This document shows, piece by piece, positions 52,913 through 62,154 of a stretch of 64,000 nucleotides of DNA. The notes under the pieces were generated by a model. It had not been told where the DNA came from and did not search any database. It saw only the letters and a list, made by a program, of their open reading frames with translations. A program made the translations under genes and the position numbers. Every line of letters begins with the position of its first letter. The stretch's first letter is position 1. Source of the stretch: Clostridia bacterium (GTDB taxonomy: Bacteria > Bacillota > Limnochordia > DTU080 > RSA5); the NCBI GenBank assembly GCA_002919235.1, contig PKEX01000014.1:22640-86639 (forward strand). Direction: 5' to 3'.

Positions 52913-52962
52913 CGTGATACGGGCGTTCCGGCGTGATTTCTGCAGTGAGGAAGGGGTTGAAC

Positions 52963-53355
52963 GTGGTTGAGGTCGAACGGCGCGCTTTCCCGCGCCATGA
53001 GGTAAACCTCGCGGCCCACCTCGCCCTGCGCATCGGCGACGAGAGCAACATCGTGATCCGGATCCCGGCCACGGTCTGCTCTATCAGCCGCAACGGGGCG
53101 CGGCTCGACATTCCCAAATGGGCCGGCGGGTACTTTGAGCCCGGGAAACCGGCTCTCCTCCGCATCGACCATCCGAGGCTCCGGGGGAGAGATCTCCGCT
53201 GCCGGGTGGTCTGGCTCAAGGATTCACAGCTGGCGGTGAAATTCGCCGGCCGCCCGCGATTTGCCCAGTTTGACGCCTCCGCTCTTTCGTGGACGGTGCC
53301 CCGTCCGCAGGAGGCCGAGGCACCCCGGGCCGGCATCGAGCATGTAAGCATCTAA
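52963..53355 (+). CDS. PilZ domain protein (c-di-GMP binding)
   Basis: A 130-aa single PilZ domain. Start GTG 52963 has AGGAAGGGG six bases upstream. The c-di-GMP motifs are ERRAFPRHEV at the N terminus (RxxxR) and SISRNGARLDIP (D/NxSxxG). It probably adjusts motility, secretion or surface polysaccharide output to c-di-GMP. No cyclase or phosphodiesterase lies nearby. It converges on the ArsB/NhaD gene. Confidence 0.88.
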   Translation: MVEVERRAFPRHEVNLAAHLALRIGDESNIVIRIPATVCSISRNGARLDIPKWAGGYFEPGKPALLRIDHPRLRGRDLRCRVVWLKDSQLAVKFAGRPRFAQFDASALSWTVPRPQEAEAPRAGIEHVSI

Positions 53356-53447
53356 GCCATTTCGCGAGGGCATTCCCACCTTAAGCTAGGTCATCCCTCG
53401 GCAGCACTGCAAAGTATTACATCGCCTGTGTTCCAATGCGCGTTGGA

Positions 53448-53488
53448 AACGCGAGAGCGCCTCTCGTAACGAGAGGCGCTCTCGCGTT
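53448..53488. terminator. perfect 20-bp inverted repeat between convergent genes
   Basis: The 20-base arms at 53448-53467 and 53469-53488 are exact reverse complements around one base, so a very stable hairpin forms on either strand. It is placed between the PilZ gene and the minus-strand transporter gene, fitting a bidirectional terminator, though T runs are short. A near-palindrome CCAATGCGCGTTGG lies just upstream. Confidence 0.7.
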
Positions 53489-53520
53489 CGCTTGGGACGT
53501 AAGGGCGTCGCTCTCTGTCC

Positions 53521-54936
53521 TCAGCCGGCGCTGAGGAGCAGCGGCAGCTGGACCAAGAGCAAGACCAGCGCCAGGAGGAGCGACGGCACCGCTGTGACCA
53601 GACCGGGCCAGAACCACTCCATGAACGTGATGTGTTTGTTCTCCCGCCGCTCGAGAAGGCCCACGGCGATGATGTTGGCCGTCGAACCCACCAGGGTGAG
53701 GTTCCCCAGGATGGTGCCGCCGAAGAGCATGGCCCACCACAGCGGGAAGACGTTGACGCCGATGTTCTGGAGGTCGCCCACGATGGGGATGAACGACGCC
53801 ACGGCCAGCACGTTGTCCATGAAGGCGGACAGGATCCCGATGCCCCAGGTGACGATCCACACCAGCGGGACGATCTCGCCGCCGGTGAGGTGGATGATCC
53901 CCTTGGCGATCTCTTCGGTCACGCCGACGTAGCGCAGGGTGCCGGCGGAAGCGAAGAGGAGCATGAAGAAGGCCAGCGTCCACCAGTCGACGCGCTTTTC
54001 GACCAGGTCCCTCGCCTTTTCCCGCTCGATGAACAGCACGATGCCGGCGAAGAGCAGCGCCGTGCCCACCAGCATCACGTTGTGGTCCAAGCCCAGGAGA
54101 TGCTCTACGCTCTTGTGGCTGAGAAGCCCGATGATGGTCCCCAGGAAGATGACCAGCGGCAGCGCGAAGTTGCCGGCAGGGCGCGCCTCTCCCTCTCCGC
54201 CCGCGGCGGCCAGCTCGGAACCGGTCTCCCGCTGGGCGTCGATGGCCTGCTGGAGCTGGGCCATGGGTTTCCTAAAGAACACGAACGAAAGAAGCACCGT
54301 GACGACCCACGCCGCCAGCGAGATGGGCGTCGCCCAGCGCAGGAAGTCGGGGAACGCGAGGCCCGCCCGCAGGGCGATCAGCACGCCGATGGGGTTGCCC
54401 ACCACCGTCGCGCTGCTGCCGATGTTGGTGGCGAACACCACCATGATGATGAACGGGACGGGATTGAGCTTGTAGTGGCGGCAGATGCGGAGCATGATGG
54501 CGCTCATGAAGAGGATCGACGTCACTTCGTCGACCAGGGCCGCCGAGACGAACGAGATGGCCAATAGCGCCACCATCAGCTTCTTCGCCGAGCCGCCGAT
54601 GTACGGCAGCACCTTTTCCAGCAAGGCTTCGAAGAAGTGGTTGTTCTCCAAGTACCCGATGATGATCATCATCCCGACCAGGAACAGGATGACGTCCAGG
54701 CTGGCGAACTCGATGAGGTGCGGCACGTCCAAGAGACCGCTGGCCAGGAGGACGGCGATGCCCACCAAGGCGAACGCCAAGCGGAAGGGCCAAAAGAGCA
54801 AGGTGCCGATGATAAAGCTCGAAAAGACTGCGACCGAAAGGACCTGCGGTGCGGAAAGGCCGCCCGCGACGGCCAGCAGCGACAGCGCTGCGACGAGGAC
54901 AACGTAGAGTACGGCTTTTTTCACCGTGGCACTCAT
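53521..54936 (-). CDS. ArsB/NhaD family ion transporter
   Basis: A 471-aa integral membrane protein with about 12 helices in the ArsB/NhaD ion-transporter superfamily. LVDEVTSILFMSAIMLRI and NIGSSATVVGNPIGVLIALRAG in the first half, and FMDNVLAVASFIPIV and NLTLVGSTANIIAVG in the second, form the inverted repeat core. Either Na+/H+ antiport or arsenite/oxyanion transport is possible; NhaD-like Na+/H+ exchange seems more likely without arsR/arsA nearby. ATG 54936 with AAAGGA. Confidence 0.85.
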   Translation of the reverse strand: MSATVKKAVLYVVLVAALSLLAVAGGLSAPQVLSVAVFSSFIIGTLLFWPFRLAFALVGIAVLLASGLLDVPHLIEFASLDVILFLVGMMIIIGYLENNHFFEALLEKVLPYIGGSAKKLMVALLAISFVSAALVDEVTSILFMSAIMLRICRHYKLNPVPFIIMVVFATNIGSSATVVGNPIGVLIALRAGLAFPDFLRWATPISLAAWVVTVLLSFVFFRKPMAQLQQAIDAQRETGSELAAAGGEGEARPAGNFALPLVIFLGTIIGLLSHKSVEHLLGLDHNVMLVGTALLFAGIVLFIEREKARDLVEKRVDWWTLAFFMLLFASAGTLRYVGVTEEIAKGIIHLTGGEIVPLVWIVTWGIGILSAFMDNVLAVASFIPIVGDLQNIGVNVFPLWWAMLFGGTILGNLTLVGSTANIIAVGLLERRENKHITFMEWFWPGLVTAVPSLLLALVLLLVQLPLLLSAG

Positions 54937-55238
54937 TCCTTTCCAGGACGACTCACGTCTCTACTATATCTTAATCGACCCGGCCGGGGAAAGACGTTAG
55001 GCCGATTTGGCCCGGAGGAACCGCACGTTAGGGCGCCAAAGTACCCTGATCGGAACGGGCCGCCCGGGCCAAGGAACGGGCCCAAGCCCTCCAGGCCGCA
55101 CCTGCCCGGAGAGCGGCTCACACCGCCTACCGCGGAGCCCGGCCCGCCTGAAGGCGCCACGCGCCGCACGCGAGCCGGGCTTAGAGTTCGTGTCCTCTTC
55201 TCCCGCTTCCCGTCCTGCTGTACGTCCTGCCCTCCGGC
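54937..55238. other. intergenic region without visible gene
   Basis: About 300 bp between the GH43 stop and the transporter start, both on the minus strand. A minus-strand TATAGT (54963-54968) could be the transporter's -10 box, but no good -35 pairs with it. Otherwise nothing recognised. Confidence 0.5.
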
Positions 55239-56237
55239 CTACTCTTCCAGCGGCAGCCCCGTCATCCCGTCGAGGGTGACGATGGAGCCGTCCGGCCGGT
55301 AGTGAAGCTCCGTCACCTTGGCGCTGCGCAGGGGGGTCTTGCCCCCCGAAAGCGTCGAGTCGTGGTAGAAGAGGTACCACTTCCCCTTGTACTCGACGAT
55401 GGAGTGGTGCGTGGTCCAGCCGACGACGGGCGTGAGGATGACGCCCCGGTACGTAAAGGGCCCGTACGGGTTGTCCCCCGTGGCGTACACCAGCTTGTGC
55501 GTGTCGCCCGTCGAGTAGGAAAGGTAATACGTGCCCTGGTACTTGTGCATCCACGCCGCTTCAAAGAACCGGCGGTCGTGGTCGTCCGCCTTAATAGGCT
55601 CGCCCGATGGGTCGAGGATCTGGATCTCCCGGGGCTCTTCGGCCAGCTCCAGCATGTCGTCGGCCAGGCGCGCCACCCGGGGGCCCAGCGCCGGCCGGTC
55701 GCCCGACGGCTCCGGCGGCACGGTGGGGTCGTACGTCCCCTTCTCCCAGCGCTGGAGCTGCCCGCCCCAGATGCCGCCGAAGTACATGTAATGAGTGCCG
55801 TCGTCGTCCTCAAAGACGGCCGGGTCGATGCTAAACGCCCGCTTCATCGGCTCGGGCCGGGGCGTAAAGGGCCCCGCCGGCGACGAGCTGGTGGCCACGC
55901 CGATGCGGAAGACGCCGTCGTGGTCCTTCGCCGGGAAATACATGTAGTACGTGCCGTTCTTGTAGGCCACGTCGTTGGACCAGAGCTGCTTGGCCGCCCA
56001 CGGCACGTCCTCCAGGCGGAGCGCGACGCCGTGATCCGTCACCTCGCCCGTCACGTCCTCCAGAGAAAGCACGTGGTAATCCACCATGGCAAAGTGGTCG
56101 CCGTCGTCGTTTTCGGGAATCCCCGCGTCGATGTCGTGCGACGGGTAGACGTAGATCTTTCCTTCGAAAACGTGGGCTCTAGGGTCCGCGGCGTACATGT
56201 GCGTCACAAGGTACCTGGGGAGTCGGATCTCTGCCAT
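55239..56237 (-). CDS. intracellular GH43-family glycoside hydrolase
   Basis: A 332-aa five-bladed-propeller enzyme of the GH43 type (beta-xylosidase, arabinofuranosidase or similar). Likely catalytic base D18 (MYAADPRAHVFEGKIYVYPSHD), pKa modulator D138 (FSIDPAVFEDDDG), and acid E226 (RRFFEAAWMHKYQGTYYLSYS). No signal peptide: cytoplasmic. ATG 56237 has GGAGG eight bases upstream; the frame extends 14 residues more without an SD. Together with the cytoplasmic GH10 it probably hydrolyses imported oligosaccharides. Confidence 0.88.
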   Translation of the reverse strand: MAEIRLPRYLVTHMYAADPRAHVFEGKIYVYPSHDIDAGIPENDDGDHFAMVDYHVLSLEDVTGEVTDHGVALRLEDVPWAAKQLWSNDVAYKNGTYYMYFPAKDHDGVFRIGVATSSSPAGPFTPRPEPMKRAFSIDPAVFEDDDGTHYMYFGGIWGGQLQRWEKGTYDPTVPPEPSGDRPALGPRVARLADDMLELAEEPREIQILDPSGEPIKADDHDRRFFEAAWMHKYQGTYYLSYSTGDTHKLVYATGDNPYGPFTYRGVILTPVVGWTTHHSIVEYKGKWYLFYHDSTLSGGKTPLRSAKVTELHYRPDGSIVTLDGMTGLPLEE

Positions 56238-56261
56238 TGAGCCTGCCTCCGGTTGCGTCTT

Positions 56262-56290
56262 TTGACATTGCAAAACCATTGGGTTACTTT
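56262..56290 (+). promoter_or_regulatory. sigma-A-like promoter for the alkaline phosphatase
   Basis: TTGACA (56262-56267), a 17-bp spacer and TACTTT (56285-56290) on the plus strand. It would give a leader of about 215 nt before the phosphatase start, containing GC-rich dyads but no riboswitch I recognise. The same interval must also hold the divergent GH43 promoter. Confidence 0.5.
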
Positions 56291-56512
56291 AGGCACCCGC
56301 CGGAAGAAAACCTTTTCAGCCACCGGGAAACACCGGTTGCGATACGGATACACCCTCGCGCACGATTTCGTAACACCTCCCCGCTATCCTGAATCCGGGA
56401 CGGTCGCGACCCTCCATCTCTTCCCATGCCAAACCAGCCAGAGCGCGACTCCGGGAGAGGCCCACGGGAACTGCACTCCCGCGAGGAACGCACGTGAAAG
56501 GAGCGAGTTCTC

Positions 56513-58408
56513 TTGCACGCCGGAAGCACGTTGTCTCTCATCTTGGGCCGGATCGCCCTCACCCGGCGGCAGCCGGCGCCTGGCAGACCGTTGCGCACGC
56601 CGCTGGTCCGGCGGCCGGAGACGCTGCCACCCGCCGGCCTCGGGCCCGCCCCACGGCGCCGGCGCCCCTGGACAGCCGTGGTCCTGGCCGCCTTGACGGT
56701 ACTCGCCGTCGCCCTCCCCGGCCTGGCGCAGGAACCGGGCATCGTCATCCTGCCCATCGACCGGGCCAAGTTCCTGGCGGGCCAGCGGTTCGACTTCCGC
56801 GTCGAGCTTCACGGCATCGACGCGCCGGGTTTCACCGTCGAAATCGACGGGATCGACGCCGAGGCGTACTTCGGGAAACAGGGGCAGCGGGACAATGCGG
56901 ACGGCGTCACAAGCCTCACCATCCGGGACGTCGCCTTCTCCGAGGCGGGAGTCCGGAAAGTGGACGTGCGGGCCGGCGAGCACCACCGGTCGATTTTCTA
57001 TGAGGTGGTGCGGGCCAACCCCGGCGAGCGCCGGGCCAAGAACGTGATCCTCTTCATCGGCGACGGGCTGACCCAGTCCTTCCGCACCGCAGCGCGCCTT
57101 GTCGGCCGGGGGATGTCCGAGGGCAAGTACCTGGGCTTCCTTGAGATGGACATGATGGACGTGTACGGCGTGGTCACCACGTCGGGCATGGACTCCATCG
57201 CCACCGACTCGGCCAACAGCGCCAGCGCCTACGCCACCGGCCACAAGAGCGCCATCAACGCCCTGGGGGTCTATCCGGACTCCACCCCCGACACGCTGGA
57301 CGATCCCCGGGTGGAAAACATCACGGAGCTGGTCAAGCGCAGCCGCCACATGGCCACGGGCATCGTCTCCACTGCGTACATCACCGACGCCACGCCTGCG
57401 GCGATGGTGGCGCACACCCGCCGCCGCTCGGACCGGACCATCATCGCCGAGCAGCTCCTCGAAGCCGGTCTCGACGTGATCCTCGGCGGGGGCTCCCGGG
57501 ATTTCCTGCCCCAGAGCGTGCCCGGCTCCGGCCGGCGGGACGACCGGGACCTCATCGCGGAGTTTCAGGAGCGGGGCTACACCTTCGTCAGTACCCGGAC
57601 GGAGCTCCTTGAGGCCGGCAGGCCCAAGAAGCTTCTGGGCCTCTTCCACCTGGACACGATGAACACGTACATCGACCGGGAGATCGTCCGCGACCCCGAA
57701 GTGATCGGCCCCTTCACCGACCAGCCCACCCTGTGGGAGATGACCGAAAAGGCCATCGAGGTGCTCTCCCAAAATCCAAACGGCTTCTTCCTGATGGTGG
57801 AGGCAGGCTCCATCGACAAGCAGGCCCACCTTATCGACTGGGAGCGCGCCGTCTGGGAGACGCTGGAGCTGGACAAAGCCGTCGGCGTGGCCAAGCGCTT
57901 CGCCGCCCGGAACAACGACACCCTCATCATCGTGGTGGGCGACCACGCCCACGGGTTGACCATCACCGGCACCTACTGGGAAGGCGACGGCAAGACCGGG
58001 CGCGATGCGGTCCGCGTCTACGCGGAGGCGGGCTTTCCCACCTACCGCGACGAGGACGGAGACGGCTTCCCCGACGAGATCCAGGTGGAGCGCACCCTGG
58101 CCGTGGGCTGGGGCAATCACCCCGACTACCGCGACGACTTCAAGTTCAATCCCCGGCCGCTCTCTCCGGCGGTGGCGGTGGACGGCAAAGCCGTGCCCAA
58201 CCCGGACCGGGATCCCGGCGGCGAGCTGCAGACGGGCAACCTCCCCTACGCCGTCAGAGAGGCTGTCCACACCGTCGACGACATTACCCTCACCGCCTCG
58301 GGTCCCGGAGCGCACCTCTTTGGCCGCCTGCTGGACAACACCGAGGTCTTCTTCAACATGGTCCACGCCCTGGGGCTTGAGCCGCCGGTGGCCAGGGACG
58401 GGAAGTGA
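56513..58408 (+). CDS. alkaline phosphatase, PhoA family
   Basis: A 631-aa exported phosphomonoesterase. TTG 56513 follows AAAGGAG (56498-56504). An Arg/Pro-rich N-terminal stretch of about 48 residues precedes the hydrophobic signal (WTAVVLAALTVLAVALPGLA). A beta-rich domain (about 75-165) leads into the catalytic core: NVILFIGDGL (metal Asp), nucleophile S233 in ATDSANSASAYATGHK, VEAGSIDKQAHL, VVGDHAHG, and a C-terminal His. The N-terminal domain (IDRAKFLAGQRFDFRVELHG) is additional to typical PhoA. It releases phosphate outside the cytoplasm. Whether Pho boxes control it cannot be told. Confidence 0.9.
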   Translation: MHAGSTLSLILGRIALTRRQPAPGRPLRTPLVRRPETLPPAGLGPAPRRRRPWTAVVLAALTVLAVALPGLAQEPGIVILPIDRAKFLAGQRFDFRVELHGIDAPGFTVEIDGIDAEAYFGKQGQRDNADGVTSLTIRDVAFSEAGVRKVDVRAGEHHRSIFYEVVRANPGERRAKNVILFIGDGLTQSFRTAARLVGRGMSEGKYLGFLEMDMMDVYGVVTTSGMDSIATDSANSASAYATGHKSAINALGVYPDSTPDTLDDPRVENITELVKRSRHMATGIVSTAYITDATPAAMVAHTRRRSDRTIIAEQLLEAGLDVILGGGSRDFLPQSVPGSGRRDDRDLIAEFQERGYTFVSTRTELLEAGRPKKLLGLFHLDTMNTYIDREIVRDPEVIGPFTDQPTLWEMTEKAIEVLSQNPNGFFLMVEAGSIDKQAHLIDWERAVWETLELDKAVGVAKRFAARNNDTLIIVVGDHAHGLTITGTYWEGDGKTGRDAVRVYAEAGFPTYRDEDGDGFPDEIQVERTLAVGWGNHPDYRDDFKFNPRPLSPAVAVDGKAVPNPDRDPGGELQTGNLPYAVREAVHTVDDITLTASGPGAHLFGRLLDNTEVFFNMVHALGLEPPVARDGK

Positions 58409-58423
58409 CGCACACATGCCGAA

Positions 58424-58460
58424 GGCGGCGGGTCTCAAGACCCGCCGCCCGCTCATTTTC
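58424..58460. terminator. terminator between phosphatase and ABC exporter genes
   Basis: GGCGGCGGGTC pairs perfectly with GACCCGCCGCC around TCAA, followed by CGCTCATTTTCG. Located between convergent genes; mainly for the plus-strand phosphatase. Confidence 0.8.
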
Positions 58461-58510
58461 GTCCTTTCCTTTTCGCTCTCTCGTTTTCCGCCGGGCTGCC
58501 GGGGACGGGC

Positions 58511-60430
58511 TCACCCCGCCGTCCCCACCTGCGCCCCCAAGAACTGGCTGTTGTAGAGCTCGGCGTAAAACCCGCCGGCGGCCAGGAGCTCCGCGTGCCG
58601 GCCCTGCTCGACGATGCGGCCTTCGTTCATCACCAGGATGTTGTCGGCCTCCCGGATGGTGGAGAGCCGGTGGGCGATGACGAAGCTGGTGCGCCCCTTC
58701 ATCAGCTTCTCCATGGCCCGCTGCAGCTGCAGCTCGGTGCGGGTGTCCACGCTGCTCGTCGCCTCGTCCAGGATGAGCATGGGCGGGTCGGCCAGGAACG
58801 CCCGGGCGATGGTGAGCAGCTGCTTCTGGCCCTGCGAGAGGTTGGAGGCCTCTTCGTTGAGGACGGTGTCGTACCCGTCGGGCAACGTGCGGATGAAGTG
58901 ATCCGCATACGCCGCCCGGGCCGCCGCGACGATCTCTTCCTCCGTGGCCTCCGGCCGGGAGTAGGCGATGTTTTCCCGGATCGTGCCGCTGAAGAGCCAC
59001 GTATCCTGCAGCACCATGCCGAACATGCTGCGCAGCTCCTCCCGGGACATCTCCCGGATGTCGACGCCGTCGATGAGGATCCGCCCCTTGTGGATCTCGT
59101 AAAAGCGCATCAGGAGGTTCACCAAGGTCGTCTTGCCGGCGCCGGTGGGGCCCACGATGGCCACCACCTGGCCGGGCTTCACATCCAGGTTGAGCCCCTT
59201 GTAGAGCGGCTGGTCGGGGCTGTAGCCGAACCAGACGTTCTCGAACACCACGTGCCCCCGCACCGGCTGCACCTTCCGGGACGTGCGGGGCTCGGGCGTC
59301 ATTTCCTCCTGGGCCAAGAGCTCAAACACCCGCTCGGCGGAAGCGATGGTCGACTGGATCACGTTGGCGATGGAGGCCAGCTGCACGATGGGCTGGTTGA
59401 AGTGCCGGGCGTACTGGAGGAACGCCTGCACGTCTCCGATGGTGATCACCTGCCGGGTGACCAACAGGCCGCCGGCCACGCTGACCGCCAAGTACCCGAA
59501 GTTGTTGATGAAGCCCAGCATCGGCATGATGAGGCCCGAGATGAACTGGGCCCGCCAGCCCGCTTCGTAGAGCTGGTCGTTGATGGCCCTAAACCGCTCC
59601 ACCGACGCCTGCTCACGGCCGAAGGCCTTCACCACCGCATGGCCGGTGAACATCTCCTCCACGTGGCCGTTGAGCTCGCCCAGCGCCTTCTGCTGCGCCT
59701 TGAAGTACCGCTGCGACCGGCGGGCCACCTGCGACGTGAGCACGCCCGCGGCCGGCAGCGTCAGCAGGACGATGAGCGTCAGCCACAGGTTCATGCTGAG
59801 CATCATCGCCAGCACGCCCACCAGCGTCACGACGGACGTGATCGCCTGCGTGATGCTCTGCTGCAGCGTGCCGGCGATGTTGTCCACGTCGTTGGTGACC
59901 CGGCTCAGGATCTCGCCGTGGGTGTGCGAGTCGAAAAAGCGCAAGGGAAGCCGCGACAGCTTGCGGTTCACCTGCTGGCGCAGGTCGTAGGCGATCCGCT
60001 GCGACACGCCGGCCATGATGTAGTTCACGGCGTAGTTGAAGGCCGAGGTGGCCACGTACAGGACGGCGAGGACGGCGATCACCCGCTTCAGGGCGCCGAA
60101 GTCCACCCCCGCCCCGGGCACGCCCTGCAGCCGCGCCATGAACCCGTCGAAGATGACCGTCGTCGCATGGCCGAGCACCCGCGGGCTGATGACGCCAAAC
60201 AGCGTGCTGGCGGCGGCCAGGATGCCCACCAGGACCAGCGTCCCCAGGTGCGGGCGCAGGTACTTGAGAAGCTGCCGCAGCGTGCCGTGGAAGTCCTTGG
60301 CCCGCTCCACCGGCATGGTCATCGCGTGCGGCCCTCCCCGGGGCGGCCCCATATGCGGCCCCGGCCGGCGCTCCGGTCTGGTTGCGGCGCTGTTGGCCGG
60401 CTTTGCCGGCGCATGGTTCGCCTGGCTCAC
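58511..60430 (-). CDS. ABC exporter half, permease/ATPase (MarR operon, second subunit)
   Basis: A 639-aa multidrug-type ABC half. GTG 60430 overlaps the stop of the partner by four bases (GTGA) with GAGGTG upstream. Membrane domain (about 75-360) with PLRFFDSHTHGEILSRVTNDVDNI, and NBD with GPTGAGKTT, LSQGQKQLLTIARA and LILDEATSSVD. Both LSQGQ and the YKGLNLDVKPG segment resemble LmrC/BmrC-like heterodimeric exporters. Third gene of the MarR operon. Confidence 0.92.
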   Translation of the reverse strand: MSQANHAPAKPANSAATRPERRPGPHMGPPRGGPHAMTMPVERAKDFHGTLRQLLKYLRPHLGTLVLVGILAAASTLFGVISPRVLGHATTVIFDGFMARLQGVPGAGVDFGALKRVIAVLAVLYVATSAFNYAVNYIMAGVSQRIAYDLRQQVNRKLSRLPLRFFDSHTHGEILSRVTNDVDNIAGTLQQSITQAITSVVTLVGVLAMMLSMNLWLTLIVLLTLPAAGVLTSQVARRSQRYFKAQQKALGELNGHVEEMFTGHAVVKAFGREQASVERFRAINDQLYEAGWRAQFISGLIMPMLGFINNFGYLAVSVAGGLLVTRQVITIGDVQAFLQYARHFNQPIVQLASIANVIQSTIASAERVFELLAQEEMTPEPRTSRKVQPVRGHVVFENVWFGYSPDQPLYKGLNLDVKPGQVVAIVGPTGAGKTTLVNLLMRFYEIHKGRILIDGVDIREMSREELRSMFGMVLQDTWLFSGTIRENIAYSRPEATEEEIVAAARAAYADHFIRTLPDGYDTVLNEEASNLSQGQKQLLTIARAFLADPPMLILDEATSSVDTRTELQLQRAMEKLMKGRTSFVIAHRLSTIREADNILVMNEGRIVEQGRHAELLAAGGFYAELYNSQFLGAQVGTAG

Positions 60431-62154
60431 GCGATCACCTCCTCCGCCAGCTGCGAGGCCACGATTTCCCGGTAGATCTGGCACGACTCCAACAGCTCCC
60501 GGTGGGTGCCGATGCCCGCCACCTCGCCGGCGTCCAGCACGATGATCTGATCCGCATCCATGATCGTCGCCACCCGCTGCGCAATGATGATCACCGTCGC
60601 ATCCGCCGTCTCCCGCCGCAGCGCCATCCGCACTTTGGCGTCGGTCTTGAAGTCCAGCGCCGAGAAGTTGTCGTCGAACACGTAGATCTTGGGCCGCCGC
60701 ACCAGCGCCCGGGCGATGGTGAGCCGCTGCCGCTGGCCGCCCGAGAGGTTGGTCCCGCCCTGTGCGACCAGAGCGTCGTAGCCGTCCTCCAGCCGCTCCA
60801 CAAACTCCGCAGCCTGCGCCGCCTCCGCCGCGTGGCGCAGCTCGCCGTCGGTGGCGTCAGGCTTGCCGTAGCGCAGGTTTTCCCGGACGGTGCCGCTGAA
60901 GAGCATGGCGCGCTGCGGCACGTAGCCGATGCGGTCTCGGAGCTCCTTTTGCGGCCATTTCCGGATGTCGACGCCGTCCACCCGGATGCTGCCTTCCGTG
61001 ACATCGTAGAAGCGCAGAAGCAGCGAGACCAGGGTCGATTTCCCCGAACCGATGCTGCCGATGATCGCCGTCACCTGCCCGGGCCGGGCGGTGAACGAAA
61101 CGCCGCGCAGCGCCGGCACCTCGGCGCCGGGGTAGTAGAAGGTGACGTTCTCGAACTCCACGACGCCCAGGTTTTCGGCGGGGACCTGCGGCTCCTCGGG
61201 ATCCGTCACGGACGGGCGCATGCGCAGCACCTCGGCGATGCGGGAGGCGGAAACCGCGGCCCGGGGCACCATCACCAGGATCATGGAGACCATCATCAGC
61301 GAGAACATGATCTGCATCGCATACTGGATGAACGCCATCAGGCGCCCCACCTGGAGCTCCCCCAGGTCGACCCGGATGCCGCCGAACCACAAGATCGCGA
61401 TGGCGGTGGCGTTGAAGATCGTCGACATGGCCGGGTCCATGGCGGCCATGAGGCGCCCGACCCGGACCGCCGTCCCGGTGAGCTCCCGGTTGGCCCCGTC
61501 GAACCGGTTCTCCTCATACTGAGTGCGGTTGAAGGCCCGGATCACCCGGATGCCGGCCAGCCCTTCCCGGGTTACCAGGTTGAGCCGGTCGATCTTCTCC
61601 TGCACCGCCTTGAAGAGAGGCATCCCCTTGCGGGAGATCACAGTGATGACCACGGCCAGGAGCGGGATGGCCGCAGCGAGGAGCAGCGAGAGCCGGGCGT
61701 CCTGCACCACCGCCATGACGATGCCGCCCACGGCCATCAGCGGCGCCCGGATCATCATGCGGAGGGACATGAACACCAGCTGCTGCACCTGCGCCACGTC
61801 GTTGGTGGTCCGGGTGATCAGCGTGGCCGTCCCGACTTTGTCAAACTCCTGCAGCGAGAAGCTGGAGACGTGGGCGAACAACTTGTTCCGCAGGTCCCGG
61901 GCGAATCCCACCGCGACCAGCGACGCAAGGCGCGCACCGACGAACGCAGCCGTCATCCCCACCGCCGCCGCGGCCACCATCACCCCGCCGACGGCAAGGA
62001 TATGCCCTGTGTCGCCTTTCACGACGCCGTCGTCCACGATGCTCGCCATCAGCGTCGGGAGGAAGATCTCGGAAAGCGCCTGGACAAACACGAGCACAGC
62101 GGCGGCCACCGCCATCCAGCGGTAGGGGCGCAAGATCGGCAGCAGCTCTCTCAC
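60427..62154 (-). CDS. ABC exporter half, permease/ATPase (MarR operon, first subunit)
   Basis: A 575-aa half-transporter with six helices and an NBD: GSIGSGKST, LSGGQRQRLTIARALV and IYVFDDNFSALD. In this NBD the residue after Walker B is Asp (FDDNFS) instead of Glu, the usual sign of the degenerate ATP site in heterodimeric exporters; the partner keeps Glu (LILDEATSS). GTG 62154 overlaps the MarR stop. This pattern is seen in BmrCD/LmrCD-type drug exporters. Confidence 0.92.
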   Translation of the reverse strand: MRELLPILRPYRWMAVAAAVLVFVQALSEIFLPTLMASIVDDGVVKGDTGHILAVGGVMVAAAAVGMTAAFVGARLASLVAVGFARDLRNKLFAHVSSFSLQEFDKVGTATLITRTTNDVAQVQQLVFMSLRMMIRAPLMAVGGIVMAVVQDARLSLLLAAAIPLLAVVITVISRKGMPLFKAVQEKIDRLNLVTREGLAGIRVIRAFNRTQYEENRFDGANRELTGTAVRVGRLMAAMDPAMSTIFNATAIAILWFGGIRVDLGELQVGRLMAFIQYAMQIMFSLMMVSMILVMVPRAAVSASRIAEVLRMRPSVTDPEEPQVPAENLGVVEFENVTFYYPGAEVPALRGVSFTARPGQVTAIIGSIGSGKSTLVSLLLRFYDVTEGSIRVDGVDIRKWPQKELRDRIGYVPQRAMLFSGTVRENLRYGKPDATDGELRHAAEAAQAAEFVERLEDGYDALVAQGGTNLSGGQRQRLTIARALVRRPKIYVFDDNFSALDFKTDAKVRMALRRETADATVIIIAQRVATIMDADQIIVLDAGEVAGIGTHRELLESCQIYREIVASQLAEEVIA

